DNA from: Stenotrophomonas sp. 704A1
GTDB taxonomy: Bacteria > Pseudomonadota > Gammaproteobacteria > Xanthomonadales > Xanthomonadaceae
Assembly (NCBI RefSeq): GCF_030549525.1
Contig: NZ_CP130831.1
Location: forward strand, 248,001 to 312,000
Direction of reading: 5' to 3'
Length of the DNA: 64,000 nt
The notes beneath the pieces were generated by a model. It worked only from the letters and a program-made list of their open reading frames with translations, was not told the origin of the DNA and made no database searches. A program made the translations under genes and the position numbers. Numbering within the stretch: the stretch's first letter is position 1; every line of letters starts with the position of its first letter. Shown piece after piece: positions 27,519 through 36,891 of this stretch.

Positions 27519-28928
27519 TCAGTGCTGGGCCGCGGCGCGCGCGCGGATGTCATCCAGGCGCTGGTCGTGCAGGAGGCGGCCGTTTTCCCACACGGTCACC
27601 ATCGCATCTTCGCAGCCGGGCGGCAGGCGCTCATCACCGTCGGCGGGCAGCGGCACCGTGTGCAGGCTGCCATCGGCGACCCGCCGCAGCAGGCGCATGC
27701 GGCCACGCTTGCTGGTCTTGCCGGCATCGGTGACCGGATCCTTGTAGACATCGGCCCACTGGCCATCGATGCGGGCCGCCGAACACTTCAGCGCGAACTT
27801 CTGGGTATCCCGGTCCAGCCGCTGCAGCAGGGCGCCACCCATGCCGAAGGCCACGTTGTCGGCCGAATAGCCGTCTCCGGTCGTTCGCTGCAGGATCGCG
27901 CGGATCGTGCCGGGGTTGATGCCATCCCCCTGGATCACGCGCACGTGGTTGAGTACGCGGTAGCCCTTGGCATTGAGCGTGTGCCCAAAGGCCTCGTCCA
28001 GCCTGCGCAGGCTTTCGGCAACGATCTCCACCGGATCACCCGAATCCGGGCGGATCACCAGTGTCGCACCCGAGGCCACCACTTCATCGCGCAACGTCGT
28101 GCCCCAGTGCTCGCTGATGGCGCGGAAGATGTCGTAGCTGTCCGACACCACTGCGACGATCGCGCCTGGCTTGCCGAACTGGCGCAGCATGTTGCGGTAC
28201 GCCTCCACTTCCCGCTCGCGGCCCCAGCTGGTGATGGTGCTGTGCTCGGCAGCGGGAATGGAATAACCCGCCATCGGCGCGTGGTAGTGCGCGCGGGCCA
28301 GGCACAGCGCCGACACGGTATCGGTACCGAGGAAACTGACCAGGTGCGCGGCACCGCCCAGTGCGGCCGATTCCAGGCTGGATACGCCGCGCGCGCCGAA
28401 GTCGTGCAGCTTGAACGGCAGCTGCCCCTGCGGGTCGTCGCTGGTCTGCTGCAGGAAGCCGGCGATGGTCTGCCGCGCATGCCAGCTGATGGTGGCCACG
28501 GTGACCGGGTACCACACACGCAGCAGCAGGGTTTCCAGGTACGAGGGCACCCAGAACGCCGCCGGATCGGTCGACTCGATGGTCATCAGCGCTTGGTGCG
28601 TGGGCACCACACTGCCCTCGGGCACGGCGCGGATGCGCACCGGCAGGTGGCCGCCCAGGCGGTCGACGATGTCGCGCCAGCCGGCCTCGTTGAACGGTTC
28701 GCCATGGGCGGCGAACACCGCAGCGGCGTCGTCGATGTCGGCGTGGGTGACCGGCCGTGCCAGCGCATCCTTGAGGATCGCCTGCAGGCCGAAGAACACC
28801 GTGCGGTCGTGCAGGCCGCCACGCGATTCCACGTAGAAGAACGTGGCATCGGTACCCGGCGGGTACTGCAGCCAGTGGCTGGCCTTGTAGCTGTCGGTGT
28901 TGAGGAGAAGATTATCGAGGTACTGCAT
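27519..28928 (-). CDS. nadV: Nicotinamide phosphoribosyltransferase (NAMPT/NadV type)
   Basis: A 469-aa type II phosphoribosyltransferase. Signatures are LNTDSYKASHWLQYPPGT at the start, KLHDFGARGVSSLESA, PAAEHSTITSWGRE, VSDSYDIF, VIRPDSGDP and VIQGDGINPGT. The NTDSYKxSHxxQYPPGT start and this length fit NAMPT/NadV, which makes NMN from nicotinamide and PRPP, better than bacterial PncB. ATG 28928 has AAGGAG 9 bp upstream; the longer open frame upstream lacks a start signal. The gene lies 64 bp after the adenylyltransferase/Nudix gene, so nicotinamide to NMN to NAD is encoded in one unit. Confidence 0.9.
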   Translation of the reverse strand: MQYLDNLLLNTDSYKASHWLQYPPGTDATFFYVESRGGLHDRTVFFGLQAILKDALARPVTHADIDDAAAVFAAHGEPFNEAGWRDIVDRLGGHLPVRIRAVPEGSVVPTHQALMTIESTDPAAFWVPSYLETLLLRVWYPVTVATISWHARQTIAGFLQQTSDDPQGQLPFKLHDFGARGVSSLESAALGGAAHLVSFLGTDTVSALCLARAHYHAPMAGYSIPAAEHSTITSWGREREVEAYRNMLRQFGKPGAIVAVVSDSYDIFRAISEHWGTTLRDEVVASGATLVIRPDSGDPVEIVAESLRRLDEAFGHTLNAKGYRVLNHVRVIQGDGINPGTIRAILQRTTGDGYSADNVAFGMGGALLQRLDRDTQKFALKCSAARIDGQWADVYKDPVTDAGKTSKRGRMRLLRRVADGSLHTVPLPADGDERLPPGCEDAMVTVWENGRLLHDQRLDDIRARAAAQH

Positions 28929-28992
28929 GACGGAAGCTCCTTCGCGTCGAGTGACACCGGCGGTCTGTCCGCCAGTGGGAAAGCCGGGCCTG

Positions 28993-30042
28993 TCAGCCGC
29001 GGCCGAGGAAATACTCCAGGATGTGCAGGTGGTCTTCGAACAGCTGCGGGCCCATGTCCAGCGCTTCGCTGACCGGAATCCAGCGCGCCTTGTCGGCATC
29101 GTCGCCGCCACGCACCGGCGGCAGCTCACCGGCCGGGAACTCGAAGTGGAAACCGTGGGTGATGGTGCGGCCACGCTGGCTGCGGTCGGGGTGGTCGAAC
29201 ACCTGCTGGCCCTTCAGCGATCCCTTCAGCACGGGCAGTGGGATCTTCAGCCGGGTTTCCTCGCGCAGTTCGCGCAGGCAGCTGTCAAGCAGGCTCTGCT
29301 CCTGGCCGACGAAGCCGCCGGGCAGCGCCCACAGGCCCTTGCCGGGTTCCGAACGGCGCCGCACCAGCAGCACGTGGCCCGAATGCACCACCACCGCATC
29401 GGTGGTGACGAAGGTGGGCGCATAGGGCGCATCCTTCCAGGCCGCCTTGTACTGTTCGATGAAGCGGTACTCGGCCACCAGCTGGCCGTAGGCAGGTGCG
29501 CTCTTGCGGAACGCTTCGAGCATGTCGTACACCGGCGCCGGCACGTTGCCCCGCAGCATCAGCAGCGCACCGTGGAAATCCACGTCACCGGCTTCGAACA
29601 GGTAACGCCGCAGTTCGGTGGCCGACAGGGTGGCGGTGTGCTGCACATCGACCAGCGGCCACTGCGGGAATTCGCGCAGGTAGTAGCTGGAGGCATCCTT
29701 GTCCATGCCGATCAGGCCAACCTTCGCATCGGCGGCGGCACCGTCGTTGCGCAGCGCTTCGGCCACCTGGCGCTGCACGTTGGCGATCCACTGCGCTTCG
29801 TTGTACAGGTGGTCGCGCAGCGGGCGGATCAGCAGGCGGTCGGTGTGGCCGTCGAGGGCGGCCTGGATCATCACGGCGCGTTCGGCCACGGTCCAGGGAT
29901 TGCGCAGGCTGCGGGGGGTATCGGCAGAGCCGACCAGGAAGATCAGCTTGCGGGCCCGGCTCAGGGCCAGGCGGGCAACGGCGGCGTGGCCGTTGTGGAA
30001 GGGCTCGAAACGCCCGATGAAAACCAGATAGTCGAATTCCAT
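28993..30042 (-). CDS. Bifunctional NMN adenylyltransferase / Nudix hydrolase
   Basis: A 349-aa fusion. Residues 1 to about 180 are a NadM-type nucleotidyltransferase with FIGRFEPFHNGH (HxGH-like ATP site) and SATELRRYLFE. Residues about 195-345 are a Nudix domain with WALPGGFVGQ and RELREET. In the Nudix box the Glu expected five residues after the second Gly is Gln, with a Glu one place earlier, so phosphohydrolase activity may be altered; the REL-REE catalytic core is intact. The architecture matches cyanobacterial and Francisella NadM-Nudix proteins. It makes NAD from NMN and ATP and is upstream of nadV in the same operon. Confidence 0.9.
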   Translation of the reverse strand: MEFDYLVFIGRFEPFHNGHAAVARLALSRARKLIFLVGSADTPRSLRNPWTVAERAVMIQAALDGHTDRLLIRPLRDHLYNEAQWIANVQRQVAEALRNDGAAADAKVGLIGMDKDASSYYLREFPQWPLVDVQHTATLSATELRRYLFEAGDVDFHGALLMLRGNVPAPVYDMLEAFRKSAPAYGQLVAEYRFIEQYKAAWKDAPYAPTFVTTDAVVVHSGHVLLVRRRSEPGKGLWALPGGFVGQEQSLLDSCLRELREETRLKIPLPVLKGSLKGQQVFDHPDRSQRGRTITHGFHFEFPAGELPPVRGGDDADKARWIPVSEALDMGPQLFEDHLHILEYFLGRG

Positions 30043-30253
30043 GAGAATCCCTCATGTCGTTGTGGCAGCCGCGGGTCTGTCCCTTGGCTTGCCGCAGATG
30101 CTACGCCGATGGTGCAGGCGGTCAAGCCCGCAGCCATGCCGTCTGCTGAACGCCGCGGCGTGCTGCCCGGACTGGGCTGCCGTTCTCAGGCCCTGAGAAG
30201 CCTCTGCGCCATACTGGCATCCACGCGGCGGACGGCATGCATGGGGCACGACA

Positions 30254-32128
30254 GTGGCGGACAAGTACTGCGATCTGGTCATGAAGGGCGGCATCACCAG
30301 CGGCATCGTGTACCCCAATGCGGTACTGGCGCTGGCCCGTGACTACCGCTTCAAGAGCATCGGCGGCACCTCGGCCGGGGCCATCGCCGCGGCGGTGGCG
30401 GCGGCGGCGGCGTGCGGCGATCGCCGCCAGCAGGCCGGCGAGCAGCTGCCCGACGATGCCGGCTATGGCGGGCTGTCGGCGGTATCGGCGCAGCTGTCGC
30501 AGCGTGGCTTCATCTACCGCCTGTTCCAGCCGGCGCGCGGTGCACGTGCCGCCTATCGGCTGCTGGTGGTGCTGACCGGCAATGCCAGCCTGCCGCGCAA
30601 GCTGCTGTGCCTGGCCGTCGCCGTGTTCGAGATCGCGCCGCTGGAGGTGCTGGTGTCGTTGGCGCTGCTGCTGGGCCTGGGGTGGTGGGGCGGCGGCTGG
30701 AGCGGCGTGGCGGCGACGCTGCTGCCGTCGGTGCTGTGCGCCTATGGTGCGGGCGTGGCTGCTGCCGCGCTGCGGGTGGCGCGGGTGGCGCGGCGCAACC
30801 TGCTGGGCCTGTGCAGCGGGCTGGGTCGCGATGCGGATACGCCCGCGCTGACCGAGTGGCTGCACACCTGCCTGCAGCAGCTGTCCGGCAAGCCGCTGGA
30901 CGCGCCGCTCACCTTCGCCGACCTGCACGCTGCACCGCGCTATGCCGGCGAGCCGGACAGCCCGCATGCGATCAGCCTGCAGATGATCACCACCTGCATC
31001 TCGCACAACGAACCACGCACGCTGCCGCTGGGCGGCGCGCAGTTCTGGTTCCTGCGCGAGGAGTTCGAGCAGCTGTTCCCCGCCAGCGTGGTGCAGTGGC
31101 TGGTGACGCAGGCCGGCCCGCCGCTGGAGGTGGAAGGGCGGCGCTATTTCCACCTGCCGCAGGGCCCGCAGCTGCCGGTGCTGGTGGCCACGCGCATGAG
31201 CCTGAGTTTCCCGCTGCTGATCAGCGCAGTGCCGCTGCACGAGCCATCGCGCCGCGAGCGCCGCTGCGAACCGTCGGCTGCCGCACCGGACCAGGAGCAC
31301 AACGTGGCCGACAGCATGGAAGGCCTGACCAGTGCCGGACAGGCCTGCGGCCCAGTGATCACCGCGTTCCGCATCTGCTGGTTCTCCGACGGCGGCATCA
31401 GCAGCAACTTCCCGATCCATCTGTTCGACGCGGCCCTGCCGCGCTGGCCGACGTTCGCCATCAACCTGGTCTATCCGCAGCATGCCGAAGAGATGAACCC
31501 GCGCGGCAGTGGCCGCCAGGCACTGGAACATGCGGTTTTCCTGCCCACCGAGAACCGCCATGGCTGGCAGCGCACCTACCAGTCGATCGCCACGCCGCTG
31601 GCGGCTGCCGAGCTGGGCCGCTTCCTGTTCGCGGTGGTGGCGACCATGCAGAACTGGCGCGATCTGCTGCAGGCGCGCGCGCCCGGCTACCGCGACCGCA
31701 TCGTGCACGTGAGCCTGCAGGGCGACGAGGGCGGCATGAACCTGGACATGCCACAGGAGGTGCTGACCCGCATCGCCGACAAGGGCAGTCTGGCCGGTGC
31801 GCGCTTCTGTGCGTTCTCGTTCCAGAACCACTACTGGATCCGTTGGCGCAACCTGGCCTCGGCCTACCAGCGCTACACGCTGGAGGTGTCGCGTACCGAT
31901 GATCCGGCGCAGCAGGTGCTGGCCTACCACGCCGCTTACTCGATGGTCGCCCGTGGTGAACCCAATCCCCCGTCATACAAGCTGGGCTCGGAGGACAAGC
32001 GGCTGGCATCGCAGCGGTTGTGGGGCCTGATGGTGGAGCAGGGCCGTACCTGGGAAGACCTGGGCCCGGACCTGACCGACGGCGCACCGCGCCCGCTGCC
32101 GCAGATGAAGGTCACGCCGATCTACTGA
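30254..32128 (+). CDS. Patatin-like phospholipase with internal membrane segment
   Basis: A 624-aa patatin-family protein. The oxyanion and nucleophile motifs are KGGITSGIVYP and GGTSAGAIAA (Ser about residue 42); the catalytic Asp is in WFSDGGISSNFP near 385. Unusually, about 270-300 residues separate Ser and Asp, and this insert has two or three hydrophobic segments (LLVVLTG..., EVLVSLALLLGLGWWGG, AYGAGVAAAALRVA at about 100-180), so the enzyme is probably membrane-bound. The start is GTG 30254 with GGGG upstream; no ATG is in frame. Substrate lipids are unknown. It is separated from the NAD genes by a 211-bp divergent intergenic region. Confidence 0.85.
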   Translation: MADKYCDLVMKGGITSGIVYPNAVLALARDYRFKSIGGTSAGAIAAAVAAAAACGDRRQQAGEQLPDDAGYGGLSAVSAQLSQRGFIYRLFQPARGARAAYRLLVVLTGNASLPRKLLCLAVAVFEIAPLEVLVSLALLLGLGWWGGGWSGVAATLLPSVLCAYGAGVAAAALRVARVARRNLLGLCSGLGRDADTPALTEWLHTCLQQLSGKPLDAPLTFADLHAAPRYAGEPDSPHAISLQMITTCISHNEPRTLPLGGAQFWFLREEFEQLFPASVVQWLVTQAGPPLEVEGRRYFHLPQGPQLPVLVATRMSLSFPLLISAVPLHEPSRRERRCEPSAAAPDQEHNVADSMEGLTSAGQACGPVITAFRICWFSDGGISSNFPIHLFDAALPRWPTFAINLVYPQHAEEMNPRGSGRQALEHAVFLPTENRHGWQRTYQSIATPLAAAELGRFLFAVVATMQNWRDLLQARAPGYRDRIVHVSLQGDEGGMNLDMPQEVLTRIADKGSLAGARFCAFSFQNHYWIRWRNLASAYQRYTLEVSRTDDPAQQVLAYHAAYSMVARGEPNPPSYKLGSEDKRLASQRLWGLMVEQGRTWEDLGPDLTDGAPRPLPQMKVTPIY

Positions 32129-32172
32129 CCGCGACGGATACAATCGCCGCCCCTCCTTGCAAGGAATGCCCC

Positions 32173-32610
32173 ATGTCCGCCCGCCAGGACCTGCTGGACC
32201 TGCTTGAACGCCTCGACGCACGCGATCCGGAGCACCTGCCGGTGGTACCGCTGGCTGCGTATTTCGAAGGCAACGATTGCGAAGCGTGCATCGCACCGAA
32301 CCAGTGGGGTTACGGTCGCCCGCCGATCGCCGAGCTGTACGCACGCCTGGCTGCGATCGCCGGGAAGCCTGAAGTGGAAGGCGTCTACGTGGGCCTGCAC
32401 CAGGACTGGGGCAGTGCATTGGAAGACGACAGCGAATGGCCCGCCGCAGAGAACGTTCACGTCTTGACCCGCGCCGATGCCGCAACCGTGGAAGGCTGGC
32501 TGCAGGGCCTGGAATGCGACGGCGTTGGCGAAGGCTGGCCGTACGGGCAGCACATCGACGCGCCGGTGCCCTCTGCCGGCCATCGCGTGCTGACCGTGTT
32601 CTGGGATTGA
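32173..32610 (+). CDS. Hypothetical protein, 145 aa
   Basis: A soluble acidic protein of 145 residues with no domain I recognise. It begins MSARQDLLDLLERLDARDPEHLP and contains FEGNDCEACIAPNQWGYGRP, GVYVGLHQDWGSALEDDSEWP and ends RVLTVFWD. The pattern of alternating strands and helices, plus the closing strand, resembles small immunity-like or SMI1-type folds, but this is a guess. ATG 32173 has AAGGAA directly upstream at good distance. It starts 44 bp after the patatin gene and could be co-transcribed with it. Confidence 0.7.
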   Translation: MSARQDLLDLLERLDARDPEHLPVVPLAAYFEGNDCEACIAPNQWGYGRPPIAELYARLAAIAGKPEVEGVYVGLHQDWGSALEDDSEWPAAENVHVLTRADAATVEGWLQGLECDGVGEGWPYGQHIDAPVPSAGHRVLTVFWD

Positions 32611-32704
32611 TGCAGGTGGGCTCAGATCCGCTTGGCGCAAGACGCGGGATCTGACGCTGTTTTCAGACCGCGTTGCCGGTGGTGCGCCAGCTGCCGCTGC
32701 GCTC

Positions 32705-32726
32705 GCCGGACATGGACCGGCGCTAC
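32705..32726 (-). repeat. Degenerate SMAG repeat overlapping stop codon
   Basis: Plus-strand sequence GCCGGACATGG then ACCGGCGCTAC; on the minus strand it begins GTAGCGCCGG. Two mismatches from the consensus. The TAG of its head is the stop codon of the ScfR-type gene (32723-32725). Confidence 0.75.
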
Positions 32727-34090
32727 CGGCCCGGCAGCTGCGCGAACGCGCGCTGCATGCAGTCCTCGCGCGGGCACACCCGACAGCCCGGCCCGATCGA
32801 CACCGAGTTGCCCGGGCTCTGCACATCCAGCCCCAGCGAATACACCAGGCGCTCGGCGTGCTGCAGATCGCAGCCCAGCGCCACCGCAAACGTCTTGCGT
32901 GGCTGGCCATGGCCGACAGGACCACTGCTGACCTGCCGCGCCAGCCAGAAGTGGCGCCGTCCATCAGGCATGCGCGCGGTCTGGGTAAGGATGCGCCCGG
33001 GTTGGTTGAAGGCCTCGTAGACGATCCACAGGGGGCACGAGCCGCCCACCTGCGAGAAGTGGAAATCGGTCGCTGAGTGGCGTTTGGACACATTGCCCGC
33101 GCGGTCCACGCGGATGAAGAAGAACGGCAGGCCGGGTGCGCTGCGCCGTGCCAGCGTGCTCAGCCGATGGCAGACCGCTTCGAAGCCGACGCCGAACTGA
33201 TGGGCCAGCAGTTCGATGTCGTAGCTGCTGCTCTCGGCCGCGCGCAGGAAGCGCATGTAGGGCATCACCAGCGCGCCGGCGAAGTAGTTCGACAGGCCGA
33301 TACGTGCCTGCGCGATGCGCGCGTCATCGCTGAAGCCGGCACGCGCCACCACCGCATCGATCTGCGGCAGGTACCCGTGCAGGGCCAGTTCGGCGGCCAT
33401 CTGGAATGCCTGCTGGCCCGGCTCCAGGTAATCGGGCAGCCACAGCCGCCGCGCACCGGCGTCGTACTGGCGCTTCTCGCGCCCGGCCTGCAGCGCGGCC
33501 ACCTCCACCAGCACGCCATGGCGATCGGCCAGCAGCTGGCGCAGACGCGGCGCAACGTGCCCGGGCGACAACCCCCACTCGGCGAACAGCTGTTCGGCCA
33601 GTTCGTCCAGCTCGGGAATGTGGTTGTGCATGCGGTTGAAGAACTCGCGCACCTGGTCGCCGGCGGGCAGGGTGTTGCCGGCGCCGGGCTCGCCCAGCTG
33701 GAATTCCAGCGCGGCGGCGTGCTCGCGCAGGGCCAGGTGGCGGCGATGCAGGTCCAGCAGCGCGCGGCTGACCTGCGGCAGGTTGCCGGCCAGCGCGCGC
33801 AGTTCGGTGGCGCTGACCTCGGCCAGGCCCAGGTCGCGCAGGGTCTCGCCCAGCGCTTCCTGTAGCGCCGCGGGCTCATCCTCGTCGAACAGGGCCGAAA
33901 TATCGCCCAGTACCTCGCCCAGCTTCTTCTGTACCGCAGGCGTCAGCGGGCGCTTGTTGCGCTCGATCTGGTTCAGGTAGCTTGCCGACAGCCCCAGCGC
34001 CTGCGCCAGGGCCGCCTGGCTGTAGCCGCGCTGTTCTCGCAGCCGCAGCAGGCGAAGGCCGAGTTGCCGCTGGGTGGCTGAATAATTCAC
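32723..34090 (-). CDS. Short-chain fatty acyl-CoA regulator (ScfR/RamB-type), XRE family
   Basis: A 455-aa regulator with three parts: an XRE helix-turn-helix (residues about 10-65, QAALAQALGLSASYLNQIERNKRPLT in outline), an ImmA/IrrE-like peptidase fold (about 150-290, with MAAELALHGYLP in place of the HExxH zinc motif) and a C-terminal DUF2083 domain ending in a Cys cluster, GCRVCPREDC. This is the ScfR/RamB/PrpC architecture, which senses short acyl-CoAs. Divergent from the valine operon, it is the likely activator or repressor of mmsA and following genes. The start is GTG 34090, inside the palindrome TGAATAATTCA. The stop is given by a SMAG repeat. Confidence 0.88.
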   Translation of the reverse strand: MNYSATQRQLGLRLLRLREQRGYSQAALAQALGLSASYLNQIERNKRPLTPAVQKKLGEVLGDISALFDEDEPAALQEALGETLRDLGLAEVSATELRALAGNLPQVSRALLDLHRRHLALREHAAALEFQLGEPGAGNTLPAGDQVREFFNRMHNHIPELDELAEQLFAEWGLSPGHVAPRLRQLLADRHGVLVEVAALQAGREKRQYDAGARRLWLPDYLEPGQQAFQMAAELALHGYLPQIDAVVARAGFSDDARIAQARIGLSNYFAGALVMPYMRFLRAAESSSYDIELLAHQFGVGFEAVCHRLSTLARRSAPGLPFFFIRVDRAGNVSKRHSATDFHFSQVGGSCPLWIVYEAFNQPGRILTQTARMPDGRRHFWLARQVSSGPVGHGQPRKTFAVALGCDLQHAERLVYSLGLDVQSPGNSVSIGPGCRVCPREDCMQRAFAQLPGR

Positions 34091-34174
34091 AGAATTAACA
34101 GGAATCGTCTGGCGTGTTGGCCAGATTAAGCGGATTCAGTCCGGAAATCGAGGCCGGCGCTGTGAATAATGCCA
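34078..34174. promoter_or_regulatory. Paired inverted motif, candidate ScfR operator
   Basis: CTGTGAATTATTCAG on the minus strand (34078-34092) and CTGTGAATAATGCCA on the plus strand (34160-34174) share CTGTGAATwAT in opposite orientation and frame the intergenic region between the regulator and mmsA. The minus copy overlaps the regulator's own start codon, which fits autoregulation. Confidence 0.55.
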
Positions 34175-34205
34175 AGCATCTTTCGCACCCTGTGGGATTG
34201 TCGTC

Positions 34206-35711
34206 ATGACTGTTGCAGCGCCCCGTATCCGCATGCTGATCGATGGCCAGTTCATTGAATCGGCCACCTCCCACTGGCAGGACGTGATCAACCCGGCCAC
34301 CCAGGACGTGCTGGCCCAGGTGCCGTTCGCCACCACCGGCGAAGTGGACGCCGCCGTCGCTGCCGCCAAGGAAGCCTTCACCACCTGGCGCAAGACCCCG
34401 ATCGGCACCCGCGCGCGCATCTTCCTGAAGTACCAGCAGTTGATCCGCGAGCACATGAGCGAGCTGGCGCACATCCTCACCGCCGAACAGGGCAAGACCC
34501 TGCCCGACGCCGAAGGCGATGTGTTCCGTGGCCTGGAAGTGGTCGAGCATGCTGCGGCCATCGGCAACCTGCAGCTGGGCGAGCTGGCCAACAACGTGGC
34601 CAATGGCGTGGATACCTACAGCATCATGCAGCCGCTGGGCGTGTGCGCCGGCATCACCCCGTTCAACTTCCCGGCGATGATCCCGCTGTGGATGTTCCCG
34701 ATGGCGATCGCCACCGGCAACACCTTCATCCTCAAGCCGTCCGAACAGGACCCGATGGTCACCATGCGCCTGGTCGAACTGGCGTTGGAAGCCGGCATTC
34801 CGAAGGGCGTGCTCAACGTCGTCCACGGTGGCGAGGAAGTGGTCAACGCGATCTGCGACCACCCGGACATCAAGGCGGTGTCGTTCGTCGGTTCGACCCG
34901 CGTCGGCACCCACGTCTACAACCGTGCCTCGCTGGCCGGCAAGCGCGTGCAGTGCATGATGGGCGCCAAGAACCATGCCGTGGTGCTGCCGGACGCCAAC
35001 AAGGAACAGACCCTCAATGCGATGGTCGGTGCCGCCTTCGGTGCCGCAGGCCAGCGCTGCATGGCCGCTTCCACGCTGGTGCTGGTGGGCGAGGCCCGTG
35101 GCTGGGTGCAGGACCTGGTGGCCAAGGCAAAGACCCTGAAGGTCAGCGGTGGCACCGTGGCCGGCACCGATGTCGGCCCGGTCATTTCCTGCAGCGCGCG
35201 TGAGCGCGTGGAGGGGCTGATCGCCTCGGGCGTGGAGCAGGGCGCCAAGCTGGTGCTGGACGGCCGCGCGCCGCAGGTCGATGGCTTCGAGAAGGGCAAC
35301 TTCGTCGGCCCGACCATCTTTGCCGGTGTCACCACCGACATGCGCATCTACCAGGAAGAAATCTTCGGGCCGGTGCTGGTCATCCTCGAAGCGGAAACGC
35401 TGGACGAGGCCATCGCGCTGGTCAACAGCAACCCGAACGGCAACGGCACCGCACTGTTCACCCAGAGCGGCGCGGCCGCGCGCAGGTTCCAGGAAGACAT
35501 CGATGTCGGCCAGGTCGGCATCAACGTGCCGATCCCGGTGCCGGTGCCGCTGTTCTCGTTCACCGGTTCGCGCGCCTCCAAGCTGGGTGACCTGGGCCCG
35601 TACGGCAAGCAGGTGGTGCTGTTCTACACCCAGACCAAGACCGTCACCGCGCGCTGGTTCGACGACGAGACGCTGAGCCACGGCGTCAACACCACGATCA
35701 GCCTGAAGTAA
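34206..35711 (+). CDS. mmsA: CoA-acylating methylmalonate-semialdehyde dehydrogenase
   Basis: A 501-aa aldehyde dehydrogenase of the MmsA class. It shows [59 protein letters not shown] and the catalytic Cys in [16 protein letters not shown]. It converts methylmalonate semialdehyde to propionyl-CoA (and malonate semialdehyde to acetyl-CoA) at the end of valine degradation. It is the first gene of a five-gene operon with the next start 14 bp away, and diverges from the ScfR-type gene. Confidence 0.94.
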   Translation: MTVAAPRIRMLIDGQFIESATSHWQDVINPATQDVLAQVPFATTGEVDAAVAAAKEAFTTWRKTPIGTRARIFLKYQQLIREHMSELAHILTAEQGKTLPDAEGDVFRGLEVVEHAAAIGNLQLGELANNVANGVDTYSIMQPLGVCAGITPFNFPAMIPLWMFPMAIATGNTFILKPSEQDPMVTMRLVELALEAGIPKGVLNVVHGGEEVVNAICDHPDIKAVSFVGSTRVGTHVYNRASLAGKRVQCMMGAKNHAVVLPDANKEQTLNAMVGAAFGAAGQRCMAASTLVLVGEARGWVQDLVAKAKTLKVSGGTVAGTDVGPVISCSARERVEGLIASGVEQGAKLVLDGRAPQVDGFEKGNFVGPTIFAGVTTDMRIYQEEIFGPVLVILEAETLDEAIALVNSNPNGNGTALFTQSGAAARRFQEDIDVGQVGINVPIPVPVPLFSFTGSRASKLGDLGPYGKQVVLFYTQTKTVTARWFDDETLSHGVNTTISLK

Positions 35712-35724
35712 GCAGGGAACAGCC

Positions 35725-36891
35725 ATGAGCCACTCGATGACGACGGAACAGGACGAAGCGCAGCAGGCGTACCGCGAAGCCGCGCGCGACTTCGCACAGG
35801 CCGAACTGGCGCCGCACGCCGCGCGATGGGATGCGGAGGGCATCTTTCCGCGCGAGGCGATCGCCAAGGCCGGTGAACTGGGCTTCTGCGGTCTGTACAT
35901 GGACCCGGAAGTCGGCGGCAGCGGCCTCAGCCGCCTGGACGCCGCCGTCGTCATCGAGGAGCTCGCCAACGTCGACCCGTCGACCGCGGCGTACATCAGC
36001 ATCCACAACATGGCCTCGTGGATGGTGTCGCAGTGGGGCCAGCCGGCACTGCGCGATGCGTGGGGCAACGACCTGTCTTCGGGCAGCAAGCTGGCCTCGT
36101 ACTGCCTGACCGAACCGGGTGCCGGTTCCGATGCGGCCTCGTTGAAAACCACGGCGGTGCGCGATGGCGACCACTACGTGCTGAACGGCGCCAAGGCCTT
36201 CATTTCCGGTGCCGGTGCCACCGAACTGCTGGTGGTGATGGCGCGTACCGGCGGTGCCGGTGCGGGCGGTGTCAGCGCGATCGCGGTGCCGTCCGACCTG
36301 CCGGGCATCAGCTTCGGCCGCAAGGAAGAGAAAATGGGCTGGAACAGCCAGCCCACCCGCGGCATCACCTTCGAGAACGTCCGCGTGCCGGTCAGCCACC
36401 TTCTGGGAGAGGAAGGCGGCGGCTTCAAGCTGGCGATGAAGGGGCTCGATGGCGGCCGCATCAACATCGCCGCGTGCTCGCTGGGTGCGGCGCAGGGTGC
36501 GCTGGATGCCGCACGCCGCTACATGGGCGAGCGCCGCCAGTTCGGCAAGGCGCTGGCGGAATTCCAGGCGCTGCAGTTCAAGCTGGCCGACATGGTCACC
36601 CAGCTGGTCGCGGCGCGGCAGATGGTGCACACCGCCGCACGCAAGCTCGATGCCGGTGCCAGCGATGCCAACGTGTGGTGTGCGATGGCCAAGCGCTTCG
36701 CCACCGATGCCGGCTTCGCCATCTGCAACGAAGCGCTGCAGATCCACGGCGGCTATGGCTACATCCGCGAATACCCGATCGAGCGCCTGCTGCGCGACAG
36801 CCGCGTGCACCAGATCCTGGAAGGCACCAACGAGATCATGCGGGTGATCGTTGCCCGTCACCTGCTCAACACCGAAGAGGAACTGCGATGA
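35725..36891 (+). CDS. Acyl-CoA dehydrogenase, probably isobutyryl-CoA dehydrogenase
   Basis: A 388-aa acyl-CoA dehydrogenase with SIHNMASWMVSQWG, CLTEPGAGSDAASL, NGAKAFISGAGATELLVVMART, KEEKMGWNSQPTR, RQFGKALAEFQALQFKLADM, QIHGGYGYIREYPIERLLRD and QILEGTNEIMRVIVAR (catalytic Glu in EGTNE). The motif set and operon position match the isobutyryl-CoA dehydrogenase (ACAD8-like) that forms methacrylyl-CoA from valine. Its stop overlaps the next start (ATGA). Confidence 0.88.
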   Translation: MSHSMTTEQDEAQQAYREAARDFAQAELAPHAARWDAEGIFPREAIAKAGELGFCGLYMDPEVGGSGLSRLDAAVVIEELANVDPSTAAYISIHNMASWMVSQWGQPALRDAWGNDLSSGSKLASYCLTEPGAGSDAASLKTTAVRDGDHYVLNGAKAFISGAGATELLVVMARTGGAGAGGVSAIAVPSDLPGISFGRKEEKMGWNSQPTRGITFENVRVPVSHLLGEEGGGFKLAMKGLDGGRINIAACSLGAAQGALDAARRYMGERRQFGKALAEFQALQFKLADMVTQLVAARQMVHTAARKLDAGASDANVWCAMAKRFATDAGFAICNEALQIHGGYGYIREYPIERLLRDSRVHQILEGTNEIMRVIVARHLLNTEEELR

